Source: B4-G1 sp964393895
GTDB taxonomy: Bacteria > Chloroflexota > Anaerolineae > B4-G1
Direction: 5' to 3'
DNA length: 25,917 bases
NCBI GenBank assembly: GCA_964393895.1
Contig: CAYMWP010000062.1
Location: forward strand, 1-25,917
Position numbers and translations under genes: made by a program. Positions 12,778 to 20,245 of the stretch are shown here, piece by piece. Positions within the stretch are counted from its first letter, which is position 1. Each line of letters starts with the position of its first letter. The notes below the pieces were generated by a model, which saw nothing but the letters and a program-made list of their open reading frames with translations, searched no databases and was not told where the DNA came from.

Positions 12778-15700
12778 ATGATCTGGCAGTACAACATCTA
12801 CGCGGTAGCCTTGCTCCTGACAGCCGGTGTATCGGCGGTTTTGGCGTTCTACGCCTGGCGCCGCCGCCCCGCGCCCGGTGCGCTACCGTTTGCCCTGCTG
12901 ATGGCGGCCGTGGCCGAGTGGTCGCTGGCATACGGGATGCGGCTGGGCAGCGTCTCTTTGTCAGCCAAAATCTTTTGGTCCCAGGTGCGGAACGTGGGCG
13001 TCAACGTGACGGGGGTGGCGTGGCTGGCTTTTGCGCTCCAATATACTGGCCAAGGCAAGTGGTTGACGCGCCGTAACGTGATCCTGCTATCCATCGTGCC
13101 TTTCATCTCCTCGCTGCTGGCCTGGAGCAACGGATACCACGGCCTGATCTGGAGCAACTTTGAACTGGACACCGGCGGGCCGTTCCCCGTGCTAATAGTC
13201 GCCGCTTATGGCGCGGGGTACTGGGTCAGCGCAGTGTACTTTTACCTCCTGTTCCTATCGGGCGTGACGTTGCTCGTTCGAGAATTGCTTCGTTTTCCTG
13301 GCCTGTACCGCAGGCAAGGGGTCATCTTGTTGTCCGGCGTCCTGGTGCCAGTGGTGGGGCACTTGTGCTCCAGCTTACACCTGGTCCCTTCCCTCAATCT
13401 GAACCTGACCCCTTTTGGCTTTGCCATCGCCGGTCTTGTGATAGCGTGGGGACTCTTCCGCCACCGCCTGCTCGACGTCGTGCCGATGGCGAACGACGTC
13501 GTCCTCGAGAGTATGAGTGACGGCGTGATAGCATTGGACGTCCAGAACCGCATAGCGGGTCTCAACCCATCGGCGGAGCGCATAATCGGCCACACAGCAT
13601 TAGAGGTCATTGGGCAGCCGGTTACCCAGGTTCTGCCCGCCCGCTTCCCAACAATCGGACAAGAGACACAGACAGAGGTCACTTTGGGTGAAGGCGATGC
13701 AGCCCACACTTACGAGTTGCGTACTTTGCCACTGCACGACCGGCGCGACCGCCTGACGGGACGCCTGGTCGTATTGCGAGACGTGACCGAGTTGAGGCAG
13801 GCGGAGAATTCGTTGCGCCAGGCGCACGGAGAGTTGGAGATGCGCGTCCGAGAGCGGACGGCGGAGCTGGCAAGGGTCAACGAGGCGTTGCAGTCACACA
13901 TCGCCAAGCGCGAGCAGACCGAGAAAGAGATGAAGCGACGGGCGACTCAAGCCGCCCTGCTTTACGAAGTGGGGCGGCGTCTGAGCGGCAAGTTGGAACT
14001 TGACGCGCTGCTATCTGAAATCGTCACGGCGGTGTGTGAAGCTTTCGATTATTACGGCACGATGCTGTTGCTGCTCGACAAGGAGAGCAACCATCTGACG
14101 TTGCAATCCATCGCCGGCGGCTACACTGACGTCTTTCCCGACGATCTCTACCTCGCCGTCGGGGAGGGAATGATCGGGCACGCGGCGGCGACCGGCGAGA
14201 CACAGATAAGCGGCGACGTCAGCCGGAACGCTCACTACGTGCGCAAGGCGGCCGAGCAAACTCGGTCGGAAATGGCGGTGCCGATCAAGAGCGGCGAGAA
14301 GGTGATCGGCGTGCTCGACGTACAGAGCGAGGAGTTGGACGCCTTCGACGAGAGCGACGTGGTCGCCATGGAGACTCTGGCTACCCAGGTTGCCGTGGCC
14401 CTGGAGAACGCCCGCTTGTACAAAACGGTGGCGCAGGAACTGGCCGAGCGTAAACAGGCCGAGGAAGCACTGGCGCGGCACAACCGCGAACTGGCGCTGC
14501 TCAATCGCGCCAGCCAGGCCTTTAGCTCCACCCTCGACCTGGACCAGGTGCTCACAGTCGTCCTGGAAGAGACACGCCGTTTACTGGACGTGACCGCTTG
14601 TTCGATCTGGCTGGTCGAGCCGGAGACCGAGGAGCTGGTCTGCCGGCACGCCATCGGCGTCCAGAGCGACGTGGTGCGGGGCTGGCGGCTGGCGCTGGGT
14701 GAGGGGTTTGTGGGCCTGGTGGCTCAAAGCGGAGAGAACCTGGTCGTGGCGGATGCGCAGGCCGACGGTCGTTACTTTGCGGGCGTGGACCGGCAAACCG
14801 GATTATCCTTGCGCTCCATCCTCAGCGTCCCACTGCGCGCCGAGCAGAGAGTTATCGGGGTGCTACAAGTACTGGACACGAAAGTGGACAGTTTTAACTC
14901 GGCCGATGTGGCGTTGATAGAGCCGCTGGCTGCGGCTGCGTCCATAGCCATCGAAAATGCCCGCCTGCACCGCCAAGTGCTCGAACACGCCGATCAACTG
15001 GAGCAGCGGGTCCAAGAGCGCACCGCCCAACTGCAAGCCCAGTACGCGCGCCTGGAAGCGATCCTGGGCAGTATCTCCGATGGCATCATCGTCACCGGCG
15101 CGCAGGGAGAGCTGATCCTGGCCAATAGCGTCGCGCGGACCTGGCTCAACCAGACCCTCTCGCCGGCAGACTCCGACCGGCTGCAGGAGACGGTGCGAGA
15201 CCTGGCGCAGCGGGCCGCGGAGCGACCGGAAGCGGTTTTGGAGTTGACGGGACTCGATCTGGAACTAAAAGCAGCGCCGGTGGAGGAAGAGAGAGAACAG
15301 AAACACGTCGTCGTAGTCGCAGTTCACGACGTCAGCCATCTCAAGGCGCTGGATCGAGTAAAGACTCGCTTCGTCTCCAACGTCTCCCACGAGTTGCGCA
15401 CGCCCATCACGACGATCAAGCTGTACGCGAACCTGATGCAGCGCAAGCCGGAAAATTGGGAGCAGTACCTGGGCGTGCTGATGGAAGAGGCTGACCGCCA
15501 GGCGCGGCTGGTGGAAGAGATCTTGCAGGTCTCGCGCATTGACACCGGCCGGCTGGAGATAAAGCCTCGCCCGACCCTCCTCGACGAGTTGGCCGAGACC
15601 GCGGTAGCGAGCCGCCACGCGCTGGCACATAGCAGGGGGCTGACCCTGGAACATCGGCCGGCGCGACCGGGGCCAACGGCGCTGATAGACCCGGAACGGA

Positions 15701-16101
15701 TAATGCAAGTGCTGAACAACCTGGTGGAGAACGGGATTCATTACACACCGGAGGGAGGCAAAGTGACGGTCTCCACCGGTACGGGGGAAATGCAAGACCG
15801 CCTCTGGGCCACGGTGACGGTGGCAGACAATGGGATGGGCATTCCTAAAGATGAATTACCCCACGTCTTTGAGCGGTTCTTTCGCGGCGAAAAGCCACAG
15901 TCAATGCAGCTCTCTGGGACCGGCCTGGGATTAGCCATCGTCAAAGAGATCGTCGAGCTACACGGCGGGCGAGTGACGGTGGAGAGCGAGGTAGGCGCGG
16001 GCGCCACCTTCACCGTCTGGCTGCCCCTCGCCGACCGGCGCACTAGATACGGAGGAGAAATGGGACAAGATCTTTCCCCACCAGTTGGGCGAGGTCTCTG
16101 A
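12778..16101 (+). CDS. Orphan 7TM-PAS-GAF-GAF-PAS sensor histidine kinase
   Basis: This 1107-residue membrane histidine kinase should autophosphorylate and pass phosphate to a response regulator, none of which is encoded nearby. Domain order: seven hydrophobic segments (about 1-235, HisKA_7TM-like), PAS (242-345), coiled coil, GAF (395-545), coiled coil, GAF (575-730), coiled coil, PAS-like (760-855), HisKA with SHELRTP (phospho-acceptor H871) and HATPase_c with N box NNLVENG (980), G1 DNGMGIP (1017) and G2 GTGLGL (1047). GGGGGA precedes the ATG. The last 15 or so residues, from about GGEMGQDLSPPVGRGL, and the stop codon lie in repeat copy B, so the original C-terminus appears to have been replaced. 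Confidence 0.94.
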   Translation: MIWQYNIYAVALLLTAGVSAVLAFYAWRRRPAPGALPFALLMAAVAEWSLAYGMRLGSVSLSAKIFWSQVRNVGVNVTGVAWLAFALQYTGQGKWLTRRNVILLSIVPFISSLLAWSNGYHGLIWSNFELDTGGPFPVLIVAAYGAGYWVSAVYFYLLFLSGVTLLVRELLRFPGLYRRQGVILLSGVLVPVVGHLCSSLHLVPSLNLNLTPFGFAIAGLVIAWGLFRHRLLDVVPMANDVVLESMSDGVIALDVQNRIAGLNPSAERIIGHTALEVIGQPVTQVLPARFPTIGQETQTEVTLGEGDAAHTYELRTLPLHDRRDRLTGRLVVLRDVTELRQAENSLRQAHGELEMRVRERTAELARVNEALQSHIAKREQTEKEMKRRATQAALLYEVGRRLSGKLELDALLSEIVTAVCEAFDYYGTMLLLLDKESNHLTLQSIAGGYTDVFPDDLYLAVGEGMIGHAAATGETQISGDVSRNAHYVRKAAEQTRSEMAVPIKSGEKVIGVLDVQSEELDAFDESDVVAMETLATQVAVALENARLYKTVAQELAERKQAEEALARHNRELALLNRASQAFSSTLDLDQVLTVVLEETRRLLDVTACSIWLVEPETEELVCRHAIGVQSDVVRGWRLALGEGFVGLVAQSGENLVVADAQADGRYFAGVDRQTGLSLRSILSVPLRAEQRVIGVLQVLDTKVDSFNSADVALIEPLAAAASIAIENARLHRQVLEHADQLEQRVQERTAQLQAQYARLEAILGSISDGIIVTGAQGELILANSVARTWLNQTLSPADSDRLQETVRDLAQRAAERPEAVLELTGLDLELKAAPVEEEREQKHVVVVAVHDVSHLKALDRVKTRFVSNVSHELRTPITTIKLYANLMQRKPENWEQYLGVLMEEADRQARLVEEILQVSRIDTGRLEIKPRPTLLDELAETAVASRHALAHSRGLTLEHRPARPGPTALIDPERIMQVLNNLVENGIHYTPEGGKVTVSTGTGEMQDRLWATVTVADNGMGIPKDELPHVFERFFRGEKPQSMQLSGTGLGLAIVKEIVELHGGRVTVESEVGAGATFTVWLPLADRRTRYGGEMGQDLSPPVGRGL

Positions 16102-16208
16102 CCGAGGTCCGCCGCTGGCGGCATTCGCCTCGGTCGGAGATTGTCGCTGTGCTTACAGGCGGGCGGGAGATAATAACTCGTCGATTTGAGGCACAGCTTT
16201 TAGGTAGT
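16052..16208 (+). repeat. Modular intergenic element, copy B, overlapping the kinase stop codon
   Basis: Homology to copy A starts near GGAGAAATGGGACAAGA and includes TTTCCCC, GTTGGGCGAGGTCTCTGACC (16084-16103), CCGCCGCTGG and TTTGAGGCACAGCTTT (16185-16200). It can form a long hairpin: TCTCTGACCGAGG (16095-16107) pairs with CCTCGGTCGGAGA (16138-16150) over 13 bp with one wobble, and an inner CCGCC-GCT-GGCGG hairpin (16109-16121) sits in the loop. The kinase TGA (16099-16101) is inside the stem. Confidence 0.6.
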
Positions 16209-16360
16209 TCGACAATGTTAGGTTCCAAACGACACTACAACGAATTGGGAAAGGAGCGAATTCTTTGCCGCCGCACGAGGCCAATTCTGGCTATAGACGC
16301 GGTTGAACGATGTGCCTCAATTCGTTTTTTCTAAACTCGCTGTAGCGTTTCGCCCAAATC

Positions 16361-16390
16361 TAACATTGTCAAAGTAGCTCGACAATGTTA
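16361..16390. promoter_or_regulatory. Perfect 10-bp inverted repeat, operator-like
   Basis: TAACATTGTC (16361-16370) and GACAATGTTA (16381-16390) are perfect arms with a 10-bp spacer. Further arms occur at 16209-16221 (TCGACAATGTTAG) and 16498-16507 (TAACATTGTC). A weak promoter, TTGTCA (16366-16371), 17 bp, TACATT (16389-16394), overlaps the palindrome, so a repressor bound here could control the SGNH/DUF11 gene. Mobile-element debris is the alternative. Confidence 0.4.
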
Positions 16391-16398
16391 CATTCGGC

Positions 16399-16469
16399 TC
16401 GTAGTCACGCACGGAGTGTAACGGAGTGCGGTTTTGCGCCACTCCACTGCGTTTCGTGGCGCACTACGA
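16399..16469. repeat. Compound hairpin
   Basis: TCGTAGT (16399-16405) pairs with ACTACGA (16463-16469), and GCGCCAC (16436-16442) pairs with GTGGCGC (16456-16462). The direct repeat ACGGAGTG occurs at 16411 and 16421, and GGAGTG can pair with CACTCC. It lies in the presumed leader of the downstream gene and looks like a REP-type or small non-autonomous element. Confidence 0.45.
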
Positions 16470-16540
16470 ACATCACTTTCTCTCAAGATACGAAATCTAA
16501 CATTGTCGAGGTAGTTACGTTACTTTTGGAGGAGCAAGAG

Positions 16541-17887
16541 ATGAAAAAGCAAAAGATGTTCGGTGTGAGTCTCGTCCTGGTTATGCTGGCGGCATTGGGC
16601 GGAGCAGTCAACGGCGTGGTGACGCTCAGCGCCCAGAACAACGTCCATCCCGCGGCCACCACGGACGACCTGGTATTCATCCACCATTCTTGCGGCAGCA
16701 ACTGGCTGAGTAACAGCCTGCACGACGCTCTGCTGGCCAAGGACTATATTGACGAGCGCAACGATATCACCTACGGCACGACCATGTCCCCCGACGCCGG
16801 CCGCCCCTCCTCGCTGGGCTCCACGCCGGGCGACCAAACTGACATGAACCATTGGATCCGTTGGTTCAACGACTATCTCGACGGTGTCGCGGGCCATGGC
16901 AGCGCCGATGGGTTCAACAAGATCATAATGTTCAAGAGCTGCTATCCCATCAGCAACGTCTGGGGCGACGGCACAGAGCCGGGAGACCCGTTCAGCTCCG
17001 ATCAAACACTCGCCAACTACAAAGCCGTCTACCGGCACCCAAGCGGCCCAGGCAACACCTATGACGACGGCGGTTACACTTACAAGCCGCTGGAGGATAT
17101 CTTTGCCGAAAATCCCGGCATCCTGTTCATCCCCGTCACCGCCCCGCCGCGTCACTATGCCCCCTCCGACGCCACCGACGATGCGGAAGCCGCCCGCGCC
17201 CGTGCGTTCAACAACTGGCTCAAGAACGATTGGCTCGCCAGTTACGACGTGGCCCACCCGGGGTTGAACAACGTCGCCGTCTTTGACTGGTTCGACGTGT
17301 TGGCCTATCCAGACGACCATGCCAGTCACCCCAACCGCCTCAGGGCCGAGTACGGCGGCGATGACGGCAACTCGCATCCCAACGACGCGGCCAACTCTGA
17401 CTCGACCGAGATCTTTGCCACCGACCCGGATAACTTTATTGACGCCGCCTGGGAGGCTTTCGCGGGCGGCGGCGACGACGACGACGAAACTGCTGGGTCT
17501 TGCAAGTCTCCCTCGGCGCGGACGCCCAAGTACGGCGAGAGTGTCACCTACACCATCGTCATCCAGAACCTCGAGGCCCCCCTCGCCTCCACCGTCTACC
17601 TGACCGACGTGATACCCTCCGGCCTGCTTTACGTTTCCGGCACCCTCACCGCTACGGCCGGCCTCGCCAACGACACGGCGCCGCCCACGCTGACCTGGTT
17701 CGGCGCACTGACTCCCACCCCGGCCGTCACCATCACCTACGTCGTCACCGTGAGCACTCACCTGACCCAGGCCGTGGTCAATACGGCGACCATCGCCGCG
17801 CCGGGCTATCAGACCATCACCTGCCGAGCCACCATCGTCGCCAACGGCTATCCCGCCCACCTGCCGCTGGTGCTGAAAAACAGCTAA
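16541..17887 (+). CDS. Secreted SGNH-hydrolase-like protein with C-terminal DUF11 domain
   Basis: The 448-residue protein begins with a signal peptide (MKKQKMFGVSLVLVMLAALGGAVNGVVTLSAQ). The first domain (about 42-310) has FIHHSCGSNWL (H48, H49, S50), FKSCYPISNV and SHPNDAANS (H279), which resemble the Ser and His blocks of SGNH/GDSL-type hydrolases; activity is inferred. An acidic Gly/Asp-rich linker follows (GGGDDDDE). A DUF11-type beta-sandwich (about 325-435) has GESVTYTIVIQN and VYLTDVIPSGLLYVSGT. The end, YPAHLPLVLKNS, resembles a tail recurring in secreted Chloroflexota proteins. GGAGGAG (16528-16534) fixes the ATG at 16541. The substrate is unknown. Confidence 0.8.
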   Translation: MKKQKMFGVSLVLVMLAALGGAVNGVVTLSAQNNVHPAATTDDLVFIHHSCGSNWLSNSLHDALLAKDYIDERNDITYGTTMSPDAGRPSSLGSTPGDQTDMNHWIRWFNDYLDGVAGHGSADGFNKIIMFKSCYPISNVWGDGTEPGDPFSSDQTLANYKAVYRHPSGPGNTYDDGGYTYKPLEDIFAENPGILFIPVTAPPRHYAPSDATDDAEAARARAFNNWLKNDWLASYDVAHPGLNNVAVFDWFDVLAYPDDHASHPNRLRAEYGGDDGNSHPNDAANSDSTEIFATDPDNFIDAAWEAFAGGGDDDDETAGSCKSPSARTPKYGESVTYTIVIQNLEAPLASTVYLTDVIPSGLLYVSGTLTATAGLANDTAPPTLTWFGALTPTPAVTITYVVTVSTHLTQAVVNTATIAAPGYQTITCRATIVANGYPAHLPLVLKNS

Positions 17888-17955
17888 CTCGACGGCCGCT
17901 CCTTGGCCGCAGACCTTGGAGGTTCGCGGTTGCTCTCGAGGTCTTGGCAAAAGTG

Positions 17956-18002
17956 GGACAGGCTTTCCAGTCAGCCGTTCGAACAGGCTGGGAAGCCTGG
18001 CC
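17956..18002. repeat. Imperfect 15-bp inverted repeat between convergent genes
   Basis: GGACAGGCTTTCCAG (17956-17970) pairs with CTGGGAAGCCTGGCC (17988-18002) with two mismatches (one a wobble), around a 17-bp loop. It lies in the 145-bp gap between the convergent DUF11 and dehydratase genes. It resembles a common intergenic repeat type and may serve both genes as a 3' hairpin; there is no T-run. Confidence 0.5.
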
Positions 18003-18032
18003 CGCCGAGAACGAAAAAGGGGCGGGCGCAAC

Positions 18033-19019
18033 TCATTCTTCTCCCCGCCAATGGCCCTCAGTGATCTCGAGCAGCAGCGAAAGGTCCACGTTGCCGCCGC
18101 TGACGACCACGGCGACGTTTTGCCCCAGCCGCTCCACCTTGCCGTACAGCAGCGCCGCGATGCCCACGGCGCTCCCTCCTTCGACGACGAGGTGATGCTC
18201 TCGGAGCGCAAAGGTCATGGCGCCCGCGATCTCTTCTTCAGAGACCAGGACCGTTTCGTCAACGTACCTCTGAACGATGTCAAAGGTGTAGCGGTTGGGG
18301 GCGATCCCGCCCGCCAGCGCATCGGCCAGGGTCGGCTGCTCCACGATGTCCACTACTCTCCCGGCGCGGAGGCTTTCGACCATGGCCGGGCCGCGCTCCA
18401 TCGAGACGCCGACGGTGCGGATGCCGGCGTGCGCGCTCTTGAGGGCCAGCGCGATCCCACCGAGCAACCCGCCGCCGGAGAGAGGGACGACGACCGTGTC
18501 AATCTCGGGCAGGTCTTCCAGCAACTCTAGCCCGATGACGCCCTGCCCGGCGATGACGAACGGGTCGTCGAAGGGGTGGATCATGGCCAATCCCTCTTCC
18601 TCCTGTAAGCGATAGGCGTGCTCCGTCGCCTCGTCATAAGTTTTGCCGCGCACGATGGCCTGGCCGCCCAGCCTCTGGATCGCCGCTCGTTTGACCTCCG
18701 GCACCGCTTCCGAAAGCAGCACCGCCGCGCGGATTCCCAACCGGCGGGCGACGTAGGAGACGGCCCGGCCGTGGTTTCCGCTGGAGACGGTTACCACTCC
18801 CCGCTCGCGCGCCTCCGGGTCGAGATTCAGCAGCTTGTTGGCGGCTCCCCGGATCTTGAACGAGCCTGTCTCTTGCAGGTTTTCGAGCTTGAGGTAGACC
18901 TGGCCGCTGACGCGCTCTGCCAGCCGGTCGGAACGGATCAGGGGCGTTCGTTTGGCGACGGCCGCGATCTTTTGCCGCGCCAGGTAGATATCGCGCATTG
19001 TTATGCCGGGAGTGCACAT
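18033..19019 (-). CDS. Threonine/serine dehydratase (PLP-dependent, no ACT domain)
   Basis: This fold-type II PLP enzyme should deaminate threonine to 2-oxobutanoate, or serine to pyruvate. The 328-residue protein shows GSFKIRGAANK with the PLP lysine, VTVSSGNHGRAVSYVA (phosphate/substrate loop), PLSGGGLLGGIA and VVVSGGNVDLS. It stops after the catalytic domain, so it is of the short, TdcB-like length and lacks the ACT domain of feedback-inhibited biosynthetic IlvA. I chose the ATG at 19019 (MCTPGITMRDIYLARQKI), since GITM-x-DIY-x-AR matches family N-termini and AGAGG lies about 11 bases upstream; ATGs at 18998 and 19070 are alternatives. A serine racemase or related lyase cannot be ruled out. 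Confidence 0.88.
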   Translation of the reverse strand: MCTPGITMRDIYLARQKIAAVAKRTPLIRSDRLAERVSGQVYLKLENLQETGSFKIRGAANKLLNLDPEARERGVVTVSSGNHGRAVSYVARRLGIRAAVLLSEAVPEVKRAAIQRLGGQAIVRGKTYDEATEHAYRLQEEEGLAMIHPFDDPFVIAGQGVIGLELLEDLPEIDTVVVPLSGGGLLGGIALALKSAHAGIRTVGVSMERGPAMVESLRAGRVVDIVEQPTLADALAGGIAPNRYTFDIVQRYVDETVLVSEEEIAGAMTFALREHHLVVEGGSAVGIAALLYGKVERLGQNVAVVVSGGNVDLSLLLEITEGHWRGEE

Positions 19020-19106
19020 CTGTTTTTCGTCCTCTCTTTCCGCGACTAACCCGGTCACGATCGAGTTCATAGCCAGACACTGGCCGCCGCCGGAGGGGTC
19101 GGGCTT

Positions 19107-19159
19107 GGTCGGAGACCTCGCCCAACGACGGAGGCTATTTTCGAGGCAGTATAGTGTAA
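19107..19159 (-). repeat. Modular intergenic element, copy C, in the dehydratase leader
   Basis: On the minus strand, TTACACTAT (19159-19151), CCTCGAAAATAG (19146-19135) and GTTGGGCGAGGTCTCCGACC (19126-19107) appear in the same order as in copy A, followed by AAGCCCG. Spacing between blocks is shorter than in copy A. It overlaps the -10 box and the first part of the predicted dehydratase transcript. Confidence 0.6.
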
Positions 19160-19176
19160 CTTTATCGGAAGGTCAA
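19148..19176 (-). promoter_or_regulatory. Predicted promoter of the threonine dehydratase
   Basis: Minus-strand TTGACC (19176-19171), a 17-bp spacer and TATACT (19153-19148). The start site near 19141 gives a leader of about 122 nt containing most of element copy C. Confidence 0.65.
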
Positions 19177-19178
19177 CT

Positions 19179-19215
19179 CCAGGTGCGGCGCACTTCCCAA
19201 GTGCGGCGCACCTGG
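19179..19215. promoter_or_regulatory. 37-bp near-perfect palindrome between divergent promoters
   Basis: CCAGGTGCGGCGCACTT (19179-19195) and AAGTGCGGCGCACCTGG (19199-19215) are 17-bp arms with a single mismatch around CCC. They lie between the -35 boxes of the divergent dehydratase (19171-19176) and radC (19223-19228) promoters. It could be a shared operator or a small interspersed repeat. Confidence 0.5.
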
Positions 19216-19222
19216 TGCTGAT

Positions 19223-19252
19223 TTGACAACCTCGCACGAGTTGTAGTATAGT
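19223..19252 (+). promoter_or_regulatory. Predicted promoter of radC, geometry implies leaderless mRNA
   Basis: TTGACA (19223-19228), an 18-bp spacer and TATAGT (19247-19252). The seventh base after the -10 box is the G of the radC GTG start at 19259. Confidence 0.65.
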
Positions 19253-19258
19253 AGTAGC

Positions 19259-19981
19259 GTGGTGGACGAAGCAACCCAGGCCGAGTACCGGCCAACGATC
19301 AAGGACTTGCCCATTGACGAGCGCCCGCGCGAGCGGCTGGTCAGCGCCGGCGAGGGGGCGCTCTCGACGACGGAACTGCTGGCCATCATCCTGCGCACGG
19401 GCGTGGGCGGCGAAAGTGTCCTGGATATGGCGAGCCGGCTCATCTCCCGCTACGGCGGCCTGGCAGGTCTGGCCCGGGCCAGCTTTGCCGAATTGCGGGC
19501 CGAAAAGGGACTGGGGCCGGCCAAGACGGCGCAGCTCAAAGCGGCGCTGGAGCTGGGCCGGCGTATGCTGCTCGCCTCGCCTGAGGAGCGCCTCGTCGTG
19601 CGTTCCCCGGCCGACGTGGCGCAGCTCATGATGGCGGAAATGGCCCATCTGGAGCAGGAACATTTCCGGGTGCTGTACCTGGATACGCGCAACCGGCTGC
19701 TCGGCTCCGAGGTAGTGTACGTGGGAAGTCTCAACGCCTCTCACATTCGAGTGGGCGAAGTGTTCCGGGACGCCGTCAAACGGAACTGTGCCGCCATCAT
19801 CGTCGTCCACAATCACCCTTCCGGCGACCCCACCCCTTCGCCCGAGGACGTACAAGTGACCAGGCAGTTGGTGGCGGCAGGCGCCCTGCTGGACATTGAG
19901 GTTCTCGACCATCTGATCGTCGGGCAGCAGCGTTTCGTTAGCCTGCGCGAGCGCGGCCTGGGCTTTGAACAGTTGGGTTAG
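19259..19981 (+). CDS. radC: RadC family JAB/MPN-domain protein
   Basis: The 240-residue protein has the full RadC layout. An N-terminal helix-hairpin-helix-type UPF0758 region begins IKDLPIDERPRERLVSAGEGALSTTELLAIILRTG and runs to GLGPAKTAQLKAALELGRR. It is followed by the JAB/MPN metalloprotease-like domain with HNHPSGDPTPSPEDVQVT carrying the zinc-type His, Ser and Asp residues. The name comes from a mis-assigned radiation phenotype; the actual role is unresolved. The GTG at 19259 (or the adjacent GTG at 19262) lies at the predicted transcription start, with no ribosome binding site, so translation is probably leaderless. It is divergent from the dehydratase. Confidence 0.93.
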   Translation: MVDEATQAEYRPTIKDLPIDERPRERLVSAGEGALSTTELLAIILRTGVGGESVLDMASRLISRYGGLAGLARASFAELRAEKGLGPAKTAQLKAALELGRRMLLASPEERLVVRSPADVAQLMMAEMAHLEQEHFRVLYLDTRNRLLGSEVVYVGSLNASHIRVGEVFRDAVKRNCAAIIVVHNHPSGDPTPSPEDVQVTRQLVAAGALLDIEVLDHLIVGQQRFVSLRERGLGFEQLG

Positions 19982-19991
19982 AGGTGTGGCG

Positions 19992-20015
19992 ACTACCTAA
20001 CAAAGCTATGCCTCA
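19992..20015 (-). repeat. Third copy of the TTGAGGCAnAGCTTTGTTAG module
   Basis: Read on the minus strand, TTGAGGCATAGCTTTGTTAGGTAGT matches TTTGAGGCAAAGCTTTGTTAGGCAAT (12687-12712) and TTTGAGGCACAGCTTTTAGGTAGT (16185-16208). It lies 10 bp after the radC stop, in the opposite orientation. Confidence 0.6.
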
Positions 20016-20155
20016 AGGGGTAAGACGGGACGTCATCGTATCTTCTCAAAAAGTGGGGGCGACTTGCCAAGCCGCTGGAAAATCAACCTAGTCTGCCCTG
20101 ATTCAAAACACCGACGGTTTCAGAGTGGGCACAGATCTTGTGTGAAAGGTTCAAA

Positions 20156-20245
20156 ATGAATAGCAGCTCGGTGAGCATATGCCCCCTGTTGACAGAAAGA
20201 GAATTAACGATAATCCTTGGATATTGCGATCCCCAGCAAGGGTAA
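20156..20245 (+). CDS. Possible small ORF (29 residues)
   Basis: ATG at 20156 opens a 29-codon frame, MNSSSVSICPLLTERELTII followed by LGYCDPQQG, with AAAGG 6 bases upstream. The segment PLLTEREL recalls the start of LuxR-type helix-turn-helix domains, so this may be a gene relic rather than a live peptide. I do not recognise it, and the coding call is weak. Confidence 0.2.
   Translation: MNSSSVSICPLLTERELTIILGYCDPQQG

Larger units (their letters stand above)
16102..16540 (+). other. Repeat-rich intergenic region between kinase and SGNH/DUF11 gene
   Basis: This 439-bp stretch has no gene I can support. It holds the rest of element copy B; TTGAGGCACA (16186-16195) facing TGTGCCTCAA (16311-16320); four arms of a TAACATTGTC repeat; a compound hairpin at 16399-16469; and a segment (16273-16302) resembling the structured region at 25819-25854 near the window end. 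Confidence 0.6.

Noticed and set aside
16520..18211. 563-codon minus-strand open frame under the SGNH/DUF11 gene
   Set aside because: The plus strand has a signal peptide, ribosome binding site and recognisable domains; the reverse frame is Gly/Val-rich shadow coding and crosses into the dehydratase 3' end.
19020..19070. Threonine dehydratase starting at ATG 19070
   Set aside because: No ribosome binding site precedes it and the extra 17 residues do not resemble family N-termini; ATG 19019 fits better.
18900..19145. T-box or amino-acid riboswitch in the dehydratase leader
   Set aside because: No T-box core or other riboswitch consensus that I know could be found; only repeat copy C is visible.
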